Origin: Actinomycetota bacterium
Lineage (GTDB): Bacteria > Actinomycetota > Thermoleophilia > Gaiellales > Gaiellaceae
Direction of reading: 5' to 3'
DNA length: 41,932 bases
NCBI GenBank assembly: GCA_005883355.1
Contig: VAXG01000112.1
Coordinates: forward strand, 1-41,932
Part shown: positions 32,072 through 40,045 of the stretch, piece after piece
Layout of the letters: the number at the start of each line of letters is the position of its first letter
How positions within the stretch are numbered: the stretch's first letter is position 1
Program-made: the position numbers and the translations under genes
Notes under the pieces: generated by a model
Told to the model about the DNA's origin: nothing
Database searches by the model: none
Seen by the model: only the letters and a program-made list of their open reading frames with translations

Positions 32072-33245
32072 GCCCGGGCCCTGGCTCCGCCTGACGGCGG
32101 TCTTCGCTGGGCTCGCGACGCTGCTCGCCGTGGTCAGCGGCGCGGCATCGCTGGGCGCGGCGCATCGGGTGCTCGCAGCGCTCGCCCTGCCACCGCTCCT
32201 CGCACTGGTCCTCGCGTCCGTCCTGGTTCACCGGCGGCTGCTCGTGCCTTCCGTGAGCGCGCTCGTCCTCTTCGGCATCGCTGCGCTGGTAACCGCGCCG
32301 GGCCTGCACCTCGCCCTTTCCGCGGTCGCCTTCTCGGCGACGCTCCTACTCGCTGCTTCCACGTATCGCGGTCAGCCCGCGCCTCGGGCCTCATGGCGCG
32401 ACTACGTGACGCTCACGAAACCGCGCATCATGTCACTGCTGCTCATCACTGGCCTCTGCGCGATGTTCGTCGGAGCTCAGGGCGCTCCGCGAGCCTGGCT
32501 CGTGATCGTGACGATGAGCGGTCTAGCGCTCGCGTGCGGCGGTGCGTCCGCACTGAACCACGTTCTCGACCGCGACATCGACAAGCTGATGGGGAAGCGA
32601 ACCCGCGCGCGCCCGGTGGCCGCGGAGCGCATGCCCGCGTCCCGCGCCCTGGAGTTCGGCCTCACACTCTCGGCGTTCAGCTTCGTGCTGCTGGCGTCGC
32701 TCGTGAACGTCCTCGCCGCTGTGCTCGCACTCGTCGGCAACCTCTTCTACGTGCTCGTGTACACGCGCTGGCTCAAGCGGACGACGCCGCAGAACATCGT
32801 CATCGGCGGCGCTGCAGGAGCAGTCCCGCCGCTCGTCGGCTGGGCGGCCGTGACCGGAAACCTCACGCTGCCGGCCCTGTGGCTGTTCCTGATCGTGTTC
32901 TTCTGGACGCCCCCGCACTTCTGGGCGCTTGCGCTGCTGATCCGGCGCGACTACGAAGCCGCACGCATTCCGATGCTGCCCGTCGTGCGTGGCGCACGCG
33001 AGACGACGCGGCAGATCGTCCTCTACTCATTGGTTCTGGTGGCCGTCACGGTCGTGCCTTTCGTCTGGGGGACGGTCGGCTTCGTCTATCTCGGTGCCGC
33101 TCTGGCGCTCGGCGCGGCTTTCCTCCTCCTGGCCGTAAGGCTCCGGCGCCAGACGACTCCGCGGCAGGCGTCCTTGCTCTTCCACTTCTCTCTCCTCTAC
33201 CTGGCTCTGCTCTTTGCAGCGATGGCGGTCGATCCGCTCCTGTAG
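32064..33245 (+). CDS. ctaB: Heme O synthase (CtaB) with N-terminal half-CtaA-like domain
   Basis: This is a 393-residue protein. From about residue 109 (WRDYVTLTKPRIMSLLLITG) it is a protoheme IX farnesyltransferase with the DxxxD-type motif NHVLDRDIDKLMGKRTRARP and YTRWLKRTTPQNIVIGG, and about nine helices. CtaB proteins are usually near 300 residues. The extra 105 residues form four helices, with a His at the start of the second (AAHRVLAALALP) and of the fourth (PGLHLALSAVAFSATLLLA), the pattern of one four-helix half of heme A synthase. Fusing heme O and heme A steps would be logical, since no separate ctaA is present here. The CtaB assignment is firm and the CtaA part is inference. Confidence 0.9.
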   Translation: MARPGPWLRLTAVFAGLATLLAVVSGAASLGAAHRVLAALALPPLLALVLASVLVHRRLLVPSVSALVLFGIAALVTAPGLHLALSAVAFSATLLLAASTYRGQPAPRASWRDYVTLTKPRIMSLLLITGLCAMFVGAQGAPRAWLVIVTMSGLALACGGASALNHVLDRDIDKLMGKRTRARPVAAERMPASRALEFGLTLSAFSFVLLASLVNVLAAVLALVGNLFYVLVYTRWLKRTTPQNIVIGGAAGAVPPLVGWAAVTGNLTLPALWLFLIVFFWTPPHFWALALLIRRDYEAARIPMLPVVRGARETTRQIVLYSLVLVAVTVVPFVWGTVGFVYLGAALALGAAFLLLAVRLRRQTTPRQASLLFHFSLLYLALLFAAMAVDPLL

Positions 33246-33389
33246 ATGCCTGAGCCGATGACACCCGTCGAGCCGAGCGCCGAGGTCGCGAAGAGGAACA
33301 TCGCGCTCGGCGTGTCGCTGCTCGGGCTCGCGATCCTCGTTGCAGCCGGGGCGATCGTCGTGGCGCTCGTGTACCTCCAATACGACTGA
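33246..33389 (+). CDS. 47-residue single-helix protein of the oxidase operon
   Basis: ATG 33246 directly follows the ctaB stop. The protein has a polar start (PEPMTPVEPSAEVAKRN) and one helix (IALGVSLLGLAILVAAGAIV), ending VYLQYD. Its size, single helix and position suggest a small oxidase subunit like subunit IV-type peptides in other caa3 enzymes. No sequence motif proves this. No subunit III gene (ctaE) follows in this window. Confidence 0.65.
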   Translation: MPEPMTPVEPSAEVAKRNIALGVSLLGLAILVAAGAIVVALVYLQYD

Positions 33390-33434
33390 GCCGAGAGCTA
33401 AAGGAATCCCGGGCCCAAGCCGATCTGGCCTGTG

Positions 33435-35087
33435 ATGACGCGTTCGTCTCGGTTCCTGCTGCCCTTTGCCCTGATCGCCCTGGCCAGCTCGTTGGCCGTC
33501 GCCGTGCCGCGGGCCGCGGCCGTCGACCCGTATCCCACCTCAGGGGTCGCAACGCTCTCGAGCGATCACTTCCAGATCCACTACAGCCGCGACGTCGCGC
33601 CCTGTCCCACTGCAGCGATCAGCCAGGAGCAGGCCGGCGAGGTCCTGGGCATGGCGGAGCGCGCATACGCCCTCTACAGCGGCTGGGGCTACACCGCGCC
33701 GGGCGCCCCCGTCGACATCTCCGTCGATGACTTTTCGATCGACTGCTTTGCCCACGGCGCCATCCCGCTCGGCACGCCGATGCCGCACGGCCGCTGGGAC
33801 GCGATCATCACGCCGGTCGGGTCGGATGAAATTCACCTCAGCGCAGCCACCGGCCTCGCGTATCACGTCATCGCGCACGAGGTCTTCCACGTGTTCGAGG
33901 ACGCTGTGGCGGCAGGGGCCCAACAGTGGCTGACGGAAGGGTTGGCCGAATGGGCGTCGGTACGGGCGAATGCAGCTGCAGGCGGCCTCGAGCAGAACCC
34001 TGACCGCACGATGGACTGTGTCGGCTCGGAATGCGGTGACAGCGAGTTCGATCGCAACGGCTATCCCGGCTGGATGCTCTTCGAGTATCTGGCGGAGCGC
34101 TTTGGCGATGCCAAAGTCAAATCAGTCCTCGACGCGGCTGCCGCGAACCCCGGCTGGACCGGGACGCAGGCGCTCTCGAGCGTCGTCCAGCCGCTCGGTC
34201 CTGCACTCGGCAAGTTCTTCGAGGATTACACGACCGCCCGCCTGACGGGGAGCTTCACCTCCACGGCGCTCGCCGGTGTGCTTCCGCAGACACAAGCCTC
34301 GATCGTGATCGGCTCCTCGAGCGGGGCGGTCTCCCCCGTAACGCTCGCGGTCAACCATCTAGCGGTCCGTTATGTCGACGTCGCCCACGGGCTCGACACA
34401 GATACGGGCCCGTGCTACTCGGCCTCGCTCGCCCTCAAGGTTGCTCTCCCGCCCCTCGTCGCGTCGACGCCCTACTACTACGCCAACACCAAGGGGGCGG
34501 TGGCCCAGGCCTTCTCTGTCTCCGGGACCACCGCGTCGCTGACGGTTCCGTGGAACACCTGTGGCGCCAGCCCGCATGCATATGTGTCTCTGCCGAACGA
34601 GACGAACGACGTGGTCCCGCCCGCCCTCGACGGCCGCGAGTTCACGGTCTCCGGCACTGTCACGGTCGACAAGTCCAAGCCGGCGGCCGCAAGCGAGGCG
34701 CCCGCAGGTGTCAAAGTCATCGGCCCGGTCGTTCAGGCGCCGACGACCGACCCGGCACCCGATCTCACGCTGCATGCGCCGGAGCTCATCCGTGTCTCCG
34801 CGAAGACGAGACTCCTGCGCTTCGTCGTCTTTTCGAGCGGCGACGGAACGCTGAAGGCGACACTCGGCTCGACCTGGCTCGGCTCGGCCGGCCTGCACGC
34901 CGGCAACAACGACGTGCGCTTCATCCTGCCGACGCAACTGCTCAAGACCCTGCGCAAGACGAACACGCCCGACAACGTCCTCATGCTCACGAGCTACTCG
35001 CCCGGCGGCACCCAGGGCGCAAGCGTCACCCGCCGCGTGGCGGTGCAGCTCGTCAAGAAGACGACGAAGCCGAAGCGCCGGCGGTAG
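33435..35087 (+). CDS. Secreted gluzincin-type metalloprotease
   Basis: This is a 550-residue protein with a Sec signal peptide (FLLPFALIALASSLAVAVPRAAA). The zinc site is VIAHEVFHVFED (HExxH at 148-152), with the third ligand Glu 168 in WLTEGLAEWAS, a gluzincin arrangement resembling peptidase M1-like fold proteins. Paired Cys (MDCVGSECGD) may form a disulfide. The C-terminal 280 residues are beta-rich with SxSGT phrases, perhaps two carbohydrate or adhesion-type domains (one starts LTLHAPELIRVSAKTRLLRF). The start is ATG 33435, preceded in frame by GTG 33432. Substrate unknown. Confidence 0.82.
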   Translation: MTRSSRFLLPFALIALASSLAVAVPRAAAVDPYPTSGVATLSSDHFQIHYSRDVAPCPTAAISQEQAGEVLGMAERAYALYSGWGYTAPGAPVDISVDDFSIDCFAHGAIPLGTPMPHGRWDAIITPVGSDEIHLSAATGLAYHVIAHEVFHVFEDAVAAGAQQWLTEGLAEWASVRANAAAGGLEQNPDRTMDCVGSECGDSEFDRNGYPGWMLFEYLAERFGDAKVKSVLDAAAANPGWTGTQALSSVVQPLGPALGKFFEDYTTARLTGSFTSTALAGVLPQTQASIVIGSSSGAVSPVTLAVNHLAVRYVDVAHGLDTDTGPCYSASLALKVALPPLVASTPYYYANTKGAVAQAFSVSGTTASLTVPWNTCGASPHAYVSLPNETNDVVPPALDGREFTVSGTVTVDKSKPAAASEAPAGVKVIGPVVQAPTTDPAPDLTLHAPELIRVSAKTRLLRFVVFSSGDGTLKATLGSTWLGSAGLHAGNNDVRFILPTQLLKTLRKTNTPDNVLMLTSYSPGGTQGASVTRRVAVQLVKKTTKPKRRR

Positions 35088-35104
35088 CCAGTAAGGTCGC
35101 CCAC

Positions 35105-36253
35105 GTGGCGGCCGACGGGATCTTTCTCGCAATCCCGGAGGAGCCTCGCGCAGGCATCCGGCTTGGGGTCAAGGACCTGCTCGACACGGCAGGGCTGACG
35201 ACGACGTACGGCTCGGCGGTGTTCGCCGAACACGTGCCGTCCACCACCGCGGAATCCGTGCACCTCGCAGAGTCCGGCGGGTACACGAACGTCGGCAAGA
35301 CGAATCTGCACGAGTTCGCGTACGGCGTCACGTCGGAGAACCCGCACTTCGGCACTGTCCCGAACCCTGTCGCACCGGGACGGATCGCCGGCGGCTCGTC
35401 GGGAGGCTCGGCTGCGGCGCTCGCGGCCGGGCTCGCCGACGCGGCCCTGGGAACCGACTCCGGCGGCTCGATCCGCATCCCCGCCGCCTGCTGCGGCGTC
35501 GTCGGCTTCAAGCCGACGTACGGGCTCGTCTCGATCGACGGCTGTTTTCCGCTCGCCCCCAGCTTCGACCATCTGGGGCCGATGGCGCGAACGGTTGAGG
35601 AATGTGCGGCGCTACTCGAGGTCATCGCTCCGGGCTTTGCGGCGGCGGAGCTCACTTCGCTCGAAGAGATCGCGGCCGGGACAGCGTGGGTCGACGAGGC
35701 CGACCCCCTGGTCTCCCGGCGCGTGCGCGAGTCGGTCGCCCATTTCCCCCGCAGCCAATCGATCGCATGGCCGAGACCTGAGATCGGCGCTCTCTTCATG
35801 CGCGAAGTCGCGGATGTCCATCGCGAGCTCTACGCGGAGAACGGCGAGCTCTACGGCGAGGGGATTGCGGTCAAGATCGAACGCTGCCTGGCGGTGTCCG
35901 ATGCGGAAGCCACGCAAGCCGAGCAGGCGCGAGGCGGGTATCGCGAGCGCTGCCTGGAGCTCTTCGACGGGCTCGACCTGCTGCTCACGCCGACCTTGCA
36001 ATGTGTCGCGCCACCTACGGGCGTTGGCGACCTCGCCCTGCGCGAGCGGCTGATCGCCAACACCCTTCCGTTCAACACACTCGGCTGGCCGGCGCTCGCC
36101 CTGCCGTGCGGACCAGCAGAGGACGGTCTTCCAGCGTCGGTGCAGCTGGTGGGAAGACCGGGCGCTGACGCGCTCGTTCTGGCGGCCGGCGGCCGTCTGG
36201 CATCCCTCATTCGAGGGACAGCCGAACGGGGGAGGCTGCCGACAACCACATAG
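35105..36253 (+). CDS. Amidase signature family hydrolase
   Basis: This is a 382-residue protein from GTG 35105 with AAGG eight bases upstream. The catalytic triad is Lys 23 (GVKDLLD), cis-Ser 98 in the Gly/Ser-rich GGSSGGSAAA, and nucleophile Ser 122 in GTDSGGSIRIPAACCG. It is shorter than GatA (about 485 residues) and lacks its tail. GatB and GatC are absent here, so it is more likely a stand-alone amidase, for example for aryl or fatty amides or nitrile products, than a tRNA amidotransferase. It follows the metalloprotease gene after 17 bp and precedes the secreted protein gene by 5 bp. Confidence 0.9.
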   Translation: MAADGIFLAIPEEPRAGIRLGVKDLLDTAGLTTTYGSAVFAEHVPSTTAESVHLAESGGYTNVGKTNLHEFAYGVTSENPHFGTVPNPVAPGRIAGGSSGGSAAALAAGLADAALGTDSGGSIRIPAACCGVVGFKPTYGLVSIDGCFPLAPSFDHLGPMARTVEECAALLEVIAPGFAAAELTSLEEIAAGTAWVDEADPLVSRRVRESVAHFPRSQSIAWPRPEIGALFMREVADVHRELYAENGELYGEGIAVKIERCLAVSDAEATQAEQARGGYRERCLELFDGLDLLLTPTLQCVAPPTGVGDLALRERLIANTLPFNTLGWPALALPCGPAEDGLPASVQLVGRPGADALVLAAGGRLASLIRGTAERGRLPTTT

Positions 36254-36258
36254 GAACG

Positions 36259-38229
36259 ATGCTGCGTGCTCCTCTCCTTGCCGCCGTCTGTCTCGGCTTG
36301 CTTCTACTCGCTCCTGCGGCGGAGGCAGCGAAGCCTGTCCGAGGCGCCGCCCCGGCGAGCTTGCACGGCTTCTTGCTGCGTGCCGACGAGCCGGCAGGCA
36401 ACTCCTTCCCGCGCACACCGTCCTTTGCGTGGAATCCCGTCCCCGGCGCGACTCGCTACCAGTTTCAACTCGCAACGAGCTCGAGCTTCCGGGAAAGCGG
36501 GCTCGTCTACTCGACGAGCGGACTGACCACCCCGGTCGTCGCACCCACCGTCATGCTGCCCTGGATCACGGGCAACCCGCACGCACTGTTCGCGCGCGTA
36601 CGCGGGATCACGGCATCCGCGACGACTGCGTGGAGCGCTCCGTTCGGCTTCGACATGGAGCCGGGCCCGGCGCCGAAGCCGCTGCCGAGCGAACCGGGGC
36701 TGCTGCGCTGGTCGCCGACCGAGGGCGCCGACGGCTACCAGGTTTGGTTCATCGACATCAACAACCCGACGCCGAAGATGGAAACCGTCTTCACGAACGT
36801 CCTGGACGAGCGCGAGTTCTACACATTCCACCGCACAGCGAGCTGGACGAACACGGTGCGCTGGCGGATTCGGGCACTCCGCACCGACCGTACCGACGAC
36901 AACCTGCAGACCCGTCAGAACGGCCTGCCTGCAGTCGGCTACGGCCCATGGAGCCCCGTCTACAGCTCGACGAACCCTGCGTACTCCGGCGGGCCGATCA
37001 CGCTCGGGCACACCGTTTCCGACGTCGTGTCGAACGGGGACCCGTCCTCGCCCGCGCATCGCCTCATGCCGGCATTCACCTTCAGCGGCGACCAGGCGAT
37101 CAACGGCACGAGTGCTGAGCTCTTCCGCGTCTACGTCTTCACCGACCGGCAATGCCTCAACCGCGTGTTCACGAGCGCGGTATTCGGCGGTCCCGCCTAC
37201 GCTCCGCGGCCATTCGGGCCGCTTGCGCTGCCGGCCGTCCCCGCAGCTCTTCCGATCGCACGGTCCTCGTACCTCAGCGACGGCTCCGAGCCGACGGGTT
37301 ACACCTTCGACGGCTTGAAGGTGAAGCCGTCCGAGCTCGCGGCGCCTGCAACTCCCACGACCGCGGCCCCCTCGGACTCGGACTCGAATCCTGGGTCGAG
37401 CACGCCATCTCCTGCAGGCCCGACGCAGATCCAGATCGGGAGCGGCGTCCTCGGCGCTCCGGTCGACCTGTGGGACACGGACTGGCCGAGCAGCGGCTAC
37501 TACTGGACTGTGATCCCCGTTGCGGCGGTCTCACCCGGCGCGATCAGCACCAGCACGTCCTCCGCAGCCGCGATCGGCAGCTCGACCGTGAACGTCGTGA
37601 GCGGAGTCGGTTTCTCGAGCGGCGACACCGTGCTGCTCGGAGGCAAGGGAAACCAGGAGGCAGTCACCGTCGTGACCGTCAGCGGCACGACGCTTTCGCT
37701 CGCAGGAACGTTCAAGTTCGCGCACGGCGTCGGCGAGCCGATCATCCGCACCGGAGGCAATCTCCAGTACCAGGATCTCGAGTTGCCCCAGGACGTCTGC
37801 GCTGCCCCATACAACCGAGTCGCCCGCTTCGGCAAGAACAGTGAGCCTTCGCTCACCGCCGCGGGAGAGCTGTTCGCCTCCGGTCTGTCGACGCAAGGAA
37901 AGCTGACGGCCGGGCGCTCGAACCAGGCGTTCTACGGTGCCCCACTGGTCGCCTGGACGCCCGCGCTCGGCGCATCCGTCTACGAGGTGCAGTGGAGCAA
38001 GACGCGGTATCCGTTCAAGCCCGAGCCGAACCCCAAGAACTCAAACGCGCTCGGCACGCTCACGCTCGGAACCTCGACCGTCCTCCCGCTCAAGCCGGGC
38101 ACGTGGTACTACCGTGTGCGCGGGTTCAACTACGCCCTGCCGACGGGAGCCCAGCAGATGTCCTGGTCGGACCCCGCCAAAATCGTGGTGGCGAAGCCCA
38201 GGTTCCGAGTTGTAGGCGGGGGCAAGTAA
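36259..38229 (+). CDS. Large secreted modular beta-rich protein
   Basis: This is a 656-residue protein with a Sec signal peptide (APLLAAVCLGLLLLAPAAEAA). At least three segments resemble fibronectin type III or similar Ig-fold repeats, with repeated openings such as PSFAWNPVPGATRYQFQLAT, LLRWSPTEGADGYQVWFIDI and PLVAWTPALGASVYEVQWSK. A Thr/Ser/Pro linker (ATPTTAAPSDSDSNPGSSTP) and a repeat-like stretch (SSTVNVVSGVGFSSGDTVLL) separate them. It is probably a surface or extracellular binding protein, with no enzyme motif seen. It starts 5 bp after the amidase stop. Confidence 0.78.
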   Translation: MLRAPLLAAVCLGLLLLAPAAEAAKPVRGAAPASLHGFLLRADEPAGNSFPRTPSFAWNPVPGATRYQFQLATSSSFRESGLVYSTSGLTTPVVAPTVMLPWITGNPHALFARVRGITASATTAWSAPFGFDMEPGPAPKPLPSEPGLLRWSPTEGADGYQVWFIDINNPTPKMETVFTNVLDEREFYTFHRTASWTNTVRWRIRALRTDRTDDNLQTRQNGLPAVGYGPWSPVYSSTNPAYSGGPITLGHTVSDVVSNGDPSSPAHRLMPAFTFSGDQAINGTSAELFRVYVFTDRQCLNRVFTSAVFGGPAYAPRPFGPLALPAVPAALPIARSSYLSDGSEPTGYTFDGLKVKPSELAAPATPTTAAPSDSDSNPGSSTPSPAGPTQIQIGSGVLGAPVDLWDTDWPSSGYYWTVIPVAAVSPGAISTSTSSAAAIGSSTVNVVSGVGFSSGDTVLLGGKGNQEAVTVVTVSGTTLSLAGTFKFAHGVGEPIIRTGGNLQYQDLELPQDVCAAPYNRVARFGKNSEPSLTAAGELFASGLSTQGKLTAGRSNQAFYGAPLVAWTPALGASVYEVQWSKTRYPFKPEPNPKNSNALGTLTLGTSTVLPLKPGTWYYRVRGFNYALPTGAQQMSWSDPAKIVVAKPRFRVVGGGK

Positions 38230-38233
38230 CTCG

Positions 38234-38295
38234 GCTCCGCGCGAAGCTTCGCTTTCGCTTGGCCGCTCCGCACGAAAGCTTCGCTTTCGCTTGGC
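38234..38295 (+). repeat. Tandem pair of ~30-bp hairpin units downstream of the secreted protein
   Basis: GCTCCGC(G/A)CGAA followed by AAGCTTCGCTTTCGCTTGGC occurs at 38234-38263 and 38265-38295, identical except for one substitution and one extra A. The 20-base part AAGCTTCGCTTTCGCTTGGC is exact in both (38244-38263 and 38276-38295). In copy 2 CGAAAGC/GCTTTCG forms a 7-bp stem around TTC. It begins just after the stop, so it may be a terminator that was tandemly duplicated. Confidence 0.6.
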
Positions 38296-38321
38296 TTTAG
38301 ATACGGCGCTTCGCGCTGAAC

Positions 38322-38344
38322 GTGCGCGGGCTGAGCCCGCGCAC
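38322..38344 (+). terminator. GC hairpin terminator candidate
   Basis: GTGCGCGGG and CCCGCGCAC form a perfect 9-bp stem with loop CTGAG, followed by TTCTATT on the plus strand. This is a good intrinsic-terminator shape for the plus-strand metalloprotease-amidase-secreted protein genes in the convergent gap. Confidence 0.6.
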
Positions 38345-38384
38345 TTCTATTGGTGTGTTGCCCGGCGATCGTCGTCAACCGTCC

Positions 38385-38412
38385 GGGCGCGGGCGCTGAC
38401 GCGGCCGCGCCC
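38385..38412. other. GC-rich hairpin in the convergent gap
   Basis: GGGCGCGG (38385-38392) and CCGCGCCC (38405-38412) pair perfectly around a 12-base loop. It lies between the two convergent genes. No T tract follows on either strand. It may be a bidirectional pause structure. Confidence 0.35.
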
Positions 38413-38492
38413 AGATCAGTACGCCTCCGGCTAAGCCCGGCTCCGCCTGGTCTTACCCTCCGGCCTTCAGCGTCGTTTCGTGCGGCGGATAG

Positions 38493-39197
38493 CTACTGAA
38501 TGATCTTGAGAATCCTACGACCAAGGCGCTCTACCGGCTTCGGCAGAAGCTTGCGCTGCTTCTTCAGCACGGACGAGCCGAGCCAGAACGCTGTCTTGAC
38601 GCCGAGCACGTAGCGGTTGCGGGCACGATCGGTGAGCGAGTTCCGCCCCACTTTCCGCGCGACGGTCGTCGAGCCGACGACGAATTTCGCGTCCTTGAAT
38701 CGGTTCGACCGGTAGATCGCCTGTCCCACGACCTTGCGCGGCCCGGAAGTCCAGGTCGTGTCGTGAAAGGCAACCCATCCTGCTTCGACGACCTTCGGGA
38801 CCCATTTCTCGAAGTCCTCGAGCACCAGGTCGTACTCATGCGACCCGTCGACAAAGAGCAGCTCGATCTGTTCGTGGAAGTCCTCCGCAGCAGGCTGTGA
38901 AAGAGATGCGATCGGCTTGACGAGATCCGTGATGCCTGCGCGGTCGAGGTTCGCCTTGAAGTCGCCGAAGCGATAGTCGGCGTGAGGATCGATCGCGTAG
39001 ACGGGAACAGACGCGCCGGCCAGCGACCCGCGTCCTAGGCAGATCGTCGACTTGCCCTTCCAGGAGCCGATCTCGACAATCACGCCTCTTCCGGTACACG
39101 CGCGCGCGAGATCGTAGAGCGCCTCGCCTTCCTCGTCGGTCAGCCAGCCGGGAACGTCCGCGATGAGCGGTTTGACGTGCACCGTGAAGTCGTTCAT
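38493..39197 (-). CDS. Class I SAM-dependent methyltransferase (Methyltransf_24 type)
   Basis: This is a 234-residue protein from ATG 39197, which overlaps the opcA stop (ATGA). The SAM-binding motif VIVEIGSWKGKSTICLGRG (about 39-57), VYAIDPHADYRFGDF and IELLFVDGSHEYDLVLEDF are typical of the Methyltransf_24/CmcI group, often O-methyltransferases in cell-surface sugar or antibiotic pathways. A basic C-terminal tail (KKQRKLLPKPVERLGRRILK) could associate with membrane. Coupling to the pentose-phosphate genes is unexplained. Confidence 0.88.
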   Translation of the reverse strand: MNDFTVHVKPLIADVPGWLTDEEGEALYDLARACTGRGVIVEIGSWKGKSTICLGRGSLAGASVPVYAIDPHADYRFGDFKANLDRAGITDLVKPIASLSQPAAEDFHEQIELLFVDGSHEYDLVLEDFEKWVPKVVEAGWVAFHDTTWTSGPRKVVGQAIYRSNRFKDAKFVVGSTTVARKVGRNSLTDRARNRYVLGVKTAFWLGSSVLKKQRKLLPKPVERLGRRILKIIQ

Positions 39198-40045
39198 CTC
39201 GCGGCGGAGCGTACGGCTTCTTCGTAGATCCGGTCGCGCTCGAACCGGTCGAGCTCCTCGGAGAGCAGATCCGAGGGAAGCGGCGGATCGCCCGGCGGGA
39301 AGGGTGCCGGCTCCCCGTCGATCTCGACTCCCTCCAGGCGGTCGGCGGGCTCGTGCTCCAGCGCGACGTCGCGGCCGAGGCGCGACCGCAACCAGCCTGC
39401 GAGCAGCTGCGCCTGCGCGGCTGTCCCCTTCACCTTGATCCGCTCGACGTTCGCGATTCCGGGCCAGAGTGATGCGAGCTCCTTGCGCCAGCGGCTCGTC
39501 CGCGCCCATGCGATGTCCGAGACGGCGACGCGGTCGAACACTTCGGCAAGCCGCGCATATGAACCGGGTAGATCGGCCCACTCCGTGCTGTCGACGATCA
39601 GGCGGTCGACCACGTCGACGAGACTCTCGAACTCGTCGCTGCCGAAGGAGGGCACTCCCCGCCAGCGCAGGAAGACCGGCAGATCCGGCAGGAAGAGGGG
39701 CTGGACGACGCTCGCAGGCGCCGACGCGCGTCTCCCTTTCAGATGGATCCGGATCGTCTCGGCCCAGATCTGGCGGCCCTCGCCCGTGGGAAACACCGAG
39801 ACGTCGACCTGCGCCTCGAGCCCATCCTCCTGCTCGGGCTCGGGAACGAGGACGATCGTCCGCGAGGGGTGACGCTCCGCGAGCCCGGTCAGGACGTCCT
39901 CCGCCGCCTCGACCCATTCCGGCGGGACCCAGGCCGTGTGCGTCATGACGCTCGTGCGCAGGTAGGGCACATCCGACCCCGGTGCGATGCGCAGCGTGGC
40001 GACCTCGCGCTCGATCTCCCGGACTGACGTCAGCGCTGTCGCCAT
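39194..40045 (-). CDS. opcA: Glucose-6-phosphate dehydrogenase assembly protein OpcA
   Basis: This is a 283-residue protein with the OpcA order: MATALTSVREIEREVATLRI, LRTSVMTHTAWVP, DLPVFLRWRG, DSTEWAD and RLGRDVALEHEPADRL. OpcA activates Zwf allosterically in actinobacteria and cyanobacteria. ATG 40045 overlaps the zwf 3' end by 16 bp, and the opcA stop overlaps the methyltransferase start. It lacks membrane helices and is cytosolic. Confidence 0.93.
   Translation of the reverse strand: MATALTSVREIEREVATLRIAPGSDVPYLRTSVMTHTAWVPPEWVEAAEDVLTGLAERHPSRTIVLVPEPEQEDGLEAQVDVSVFPTGEGRQIWAETIRIHLKGRRASAPASVVQPLFLPDLPVFLRWRGVPSFGSDEFESLVDVVDRLIVDSTEWADLPGSYARLAEVFDRVAVSDIAWARTSRWRKELASLWPGIANVERIKVKGTAAQAQLLAGWLRSRLGRDVALEHEPADRLEGVEIDGEPAPFPPGDPPLPSDLLSEELDRFERDRIYEEAVRSAAR

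Noticed and set aside
35105..36253. GatA subunit of tRNA amidotransferase
   Set aside because: About 100 residues shorter than GatA and not linked to gatB/gatC. A generic amidase is the safer call.
38234..38295. Tandem repeat as a CRISPR fragment
   Set aside because: Only two units with a single base between them, no spacers and no cas genes nearby.
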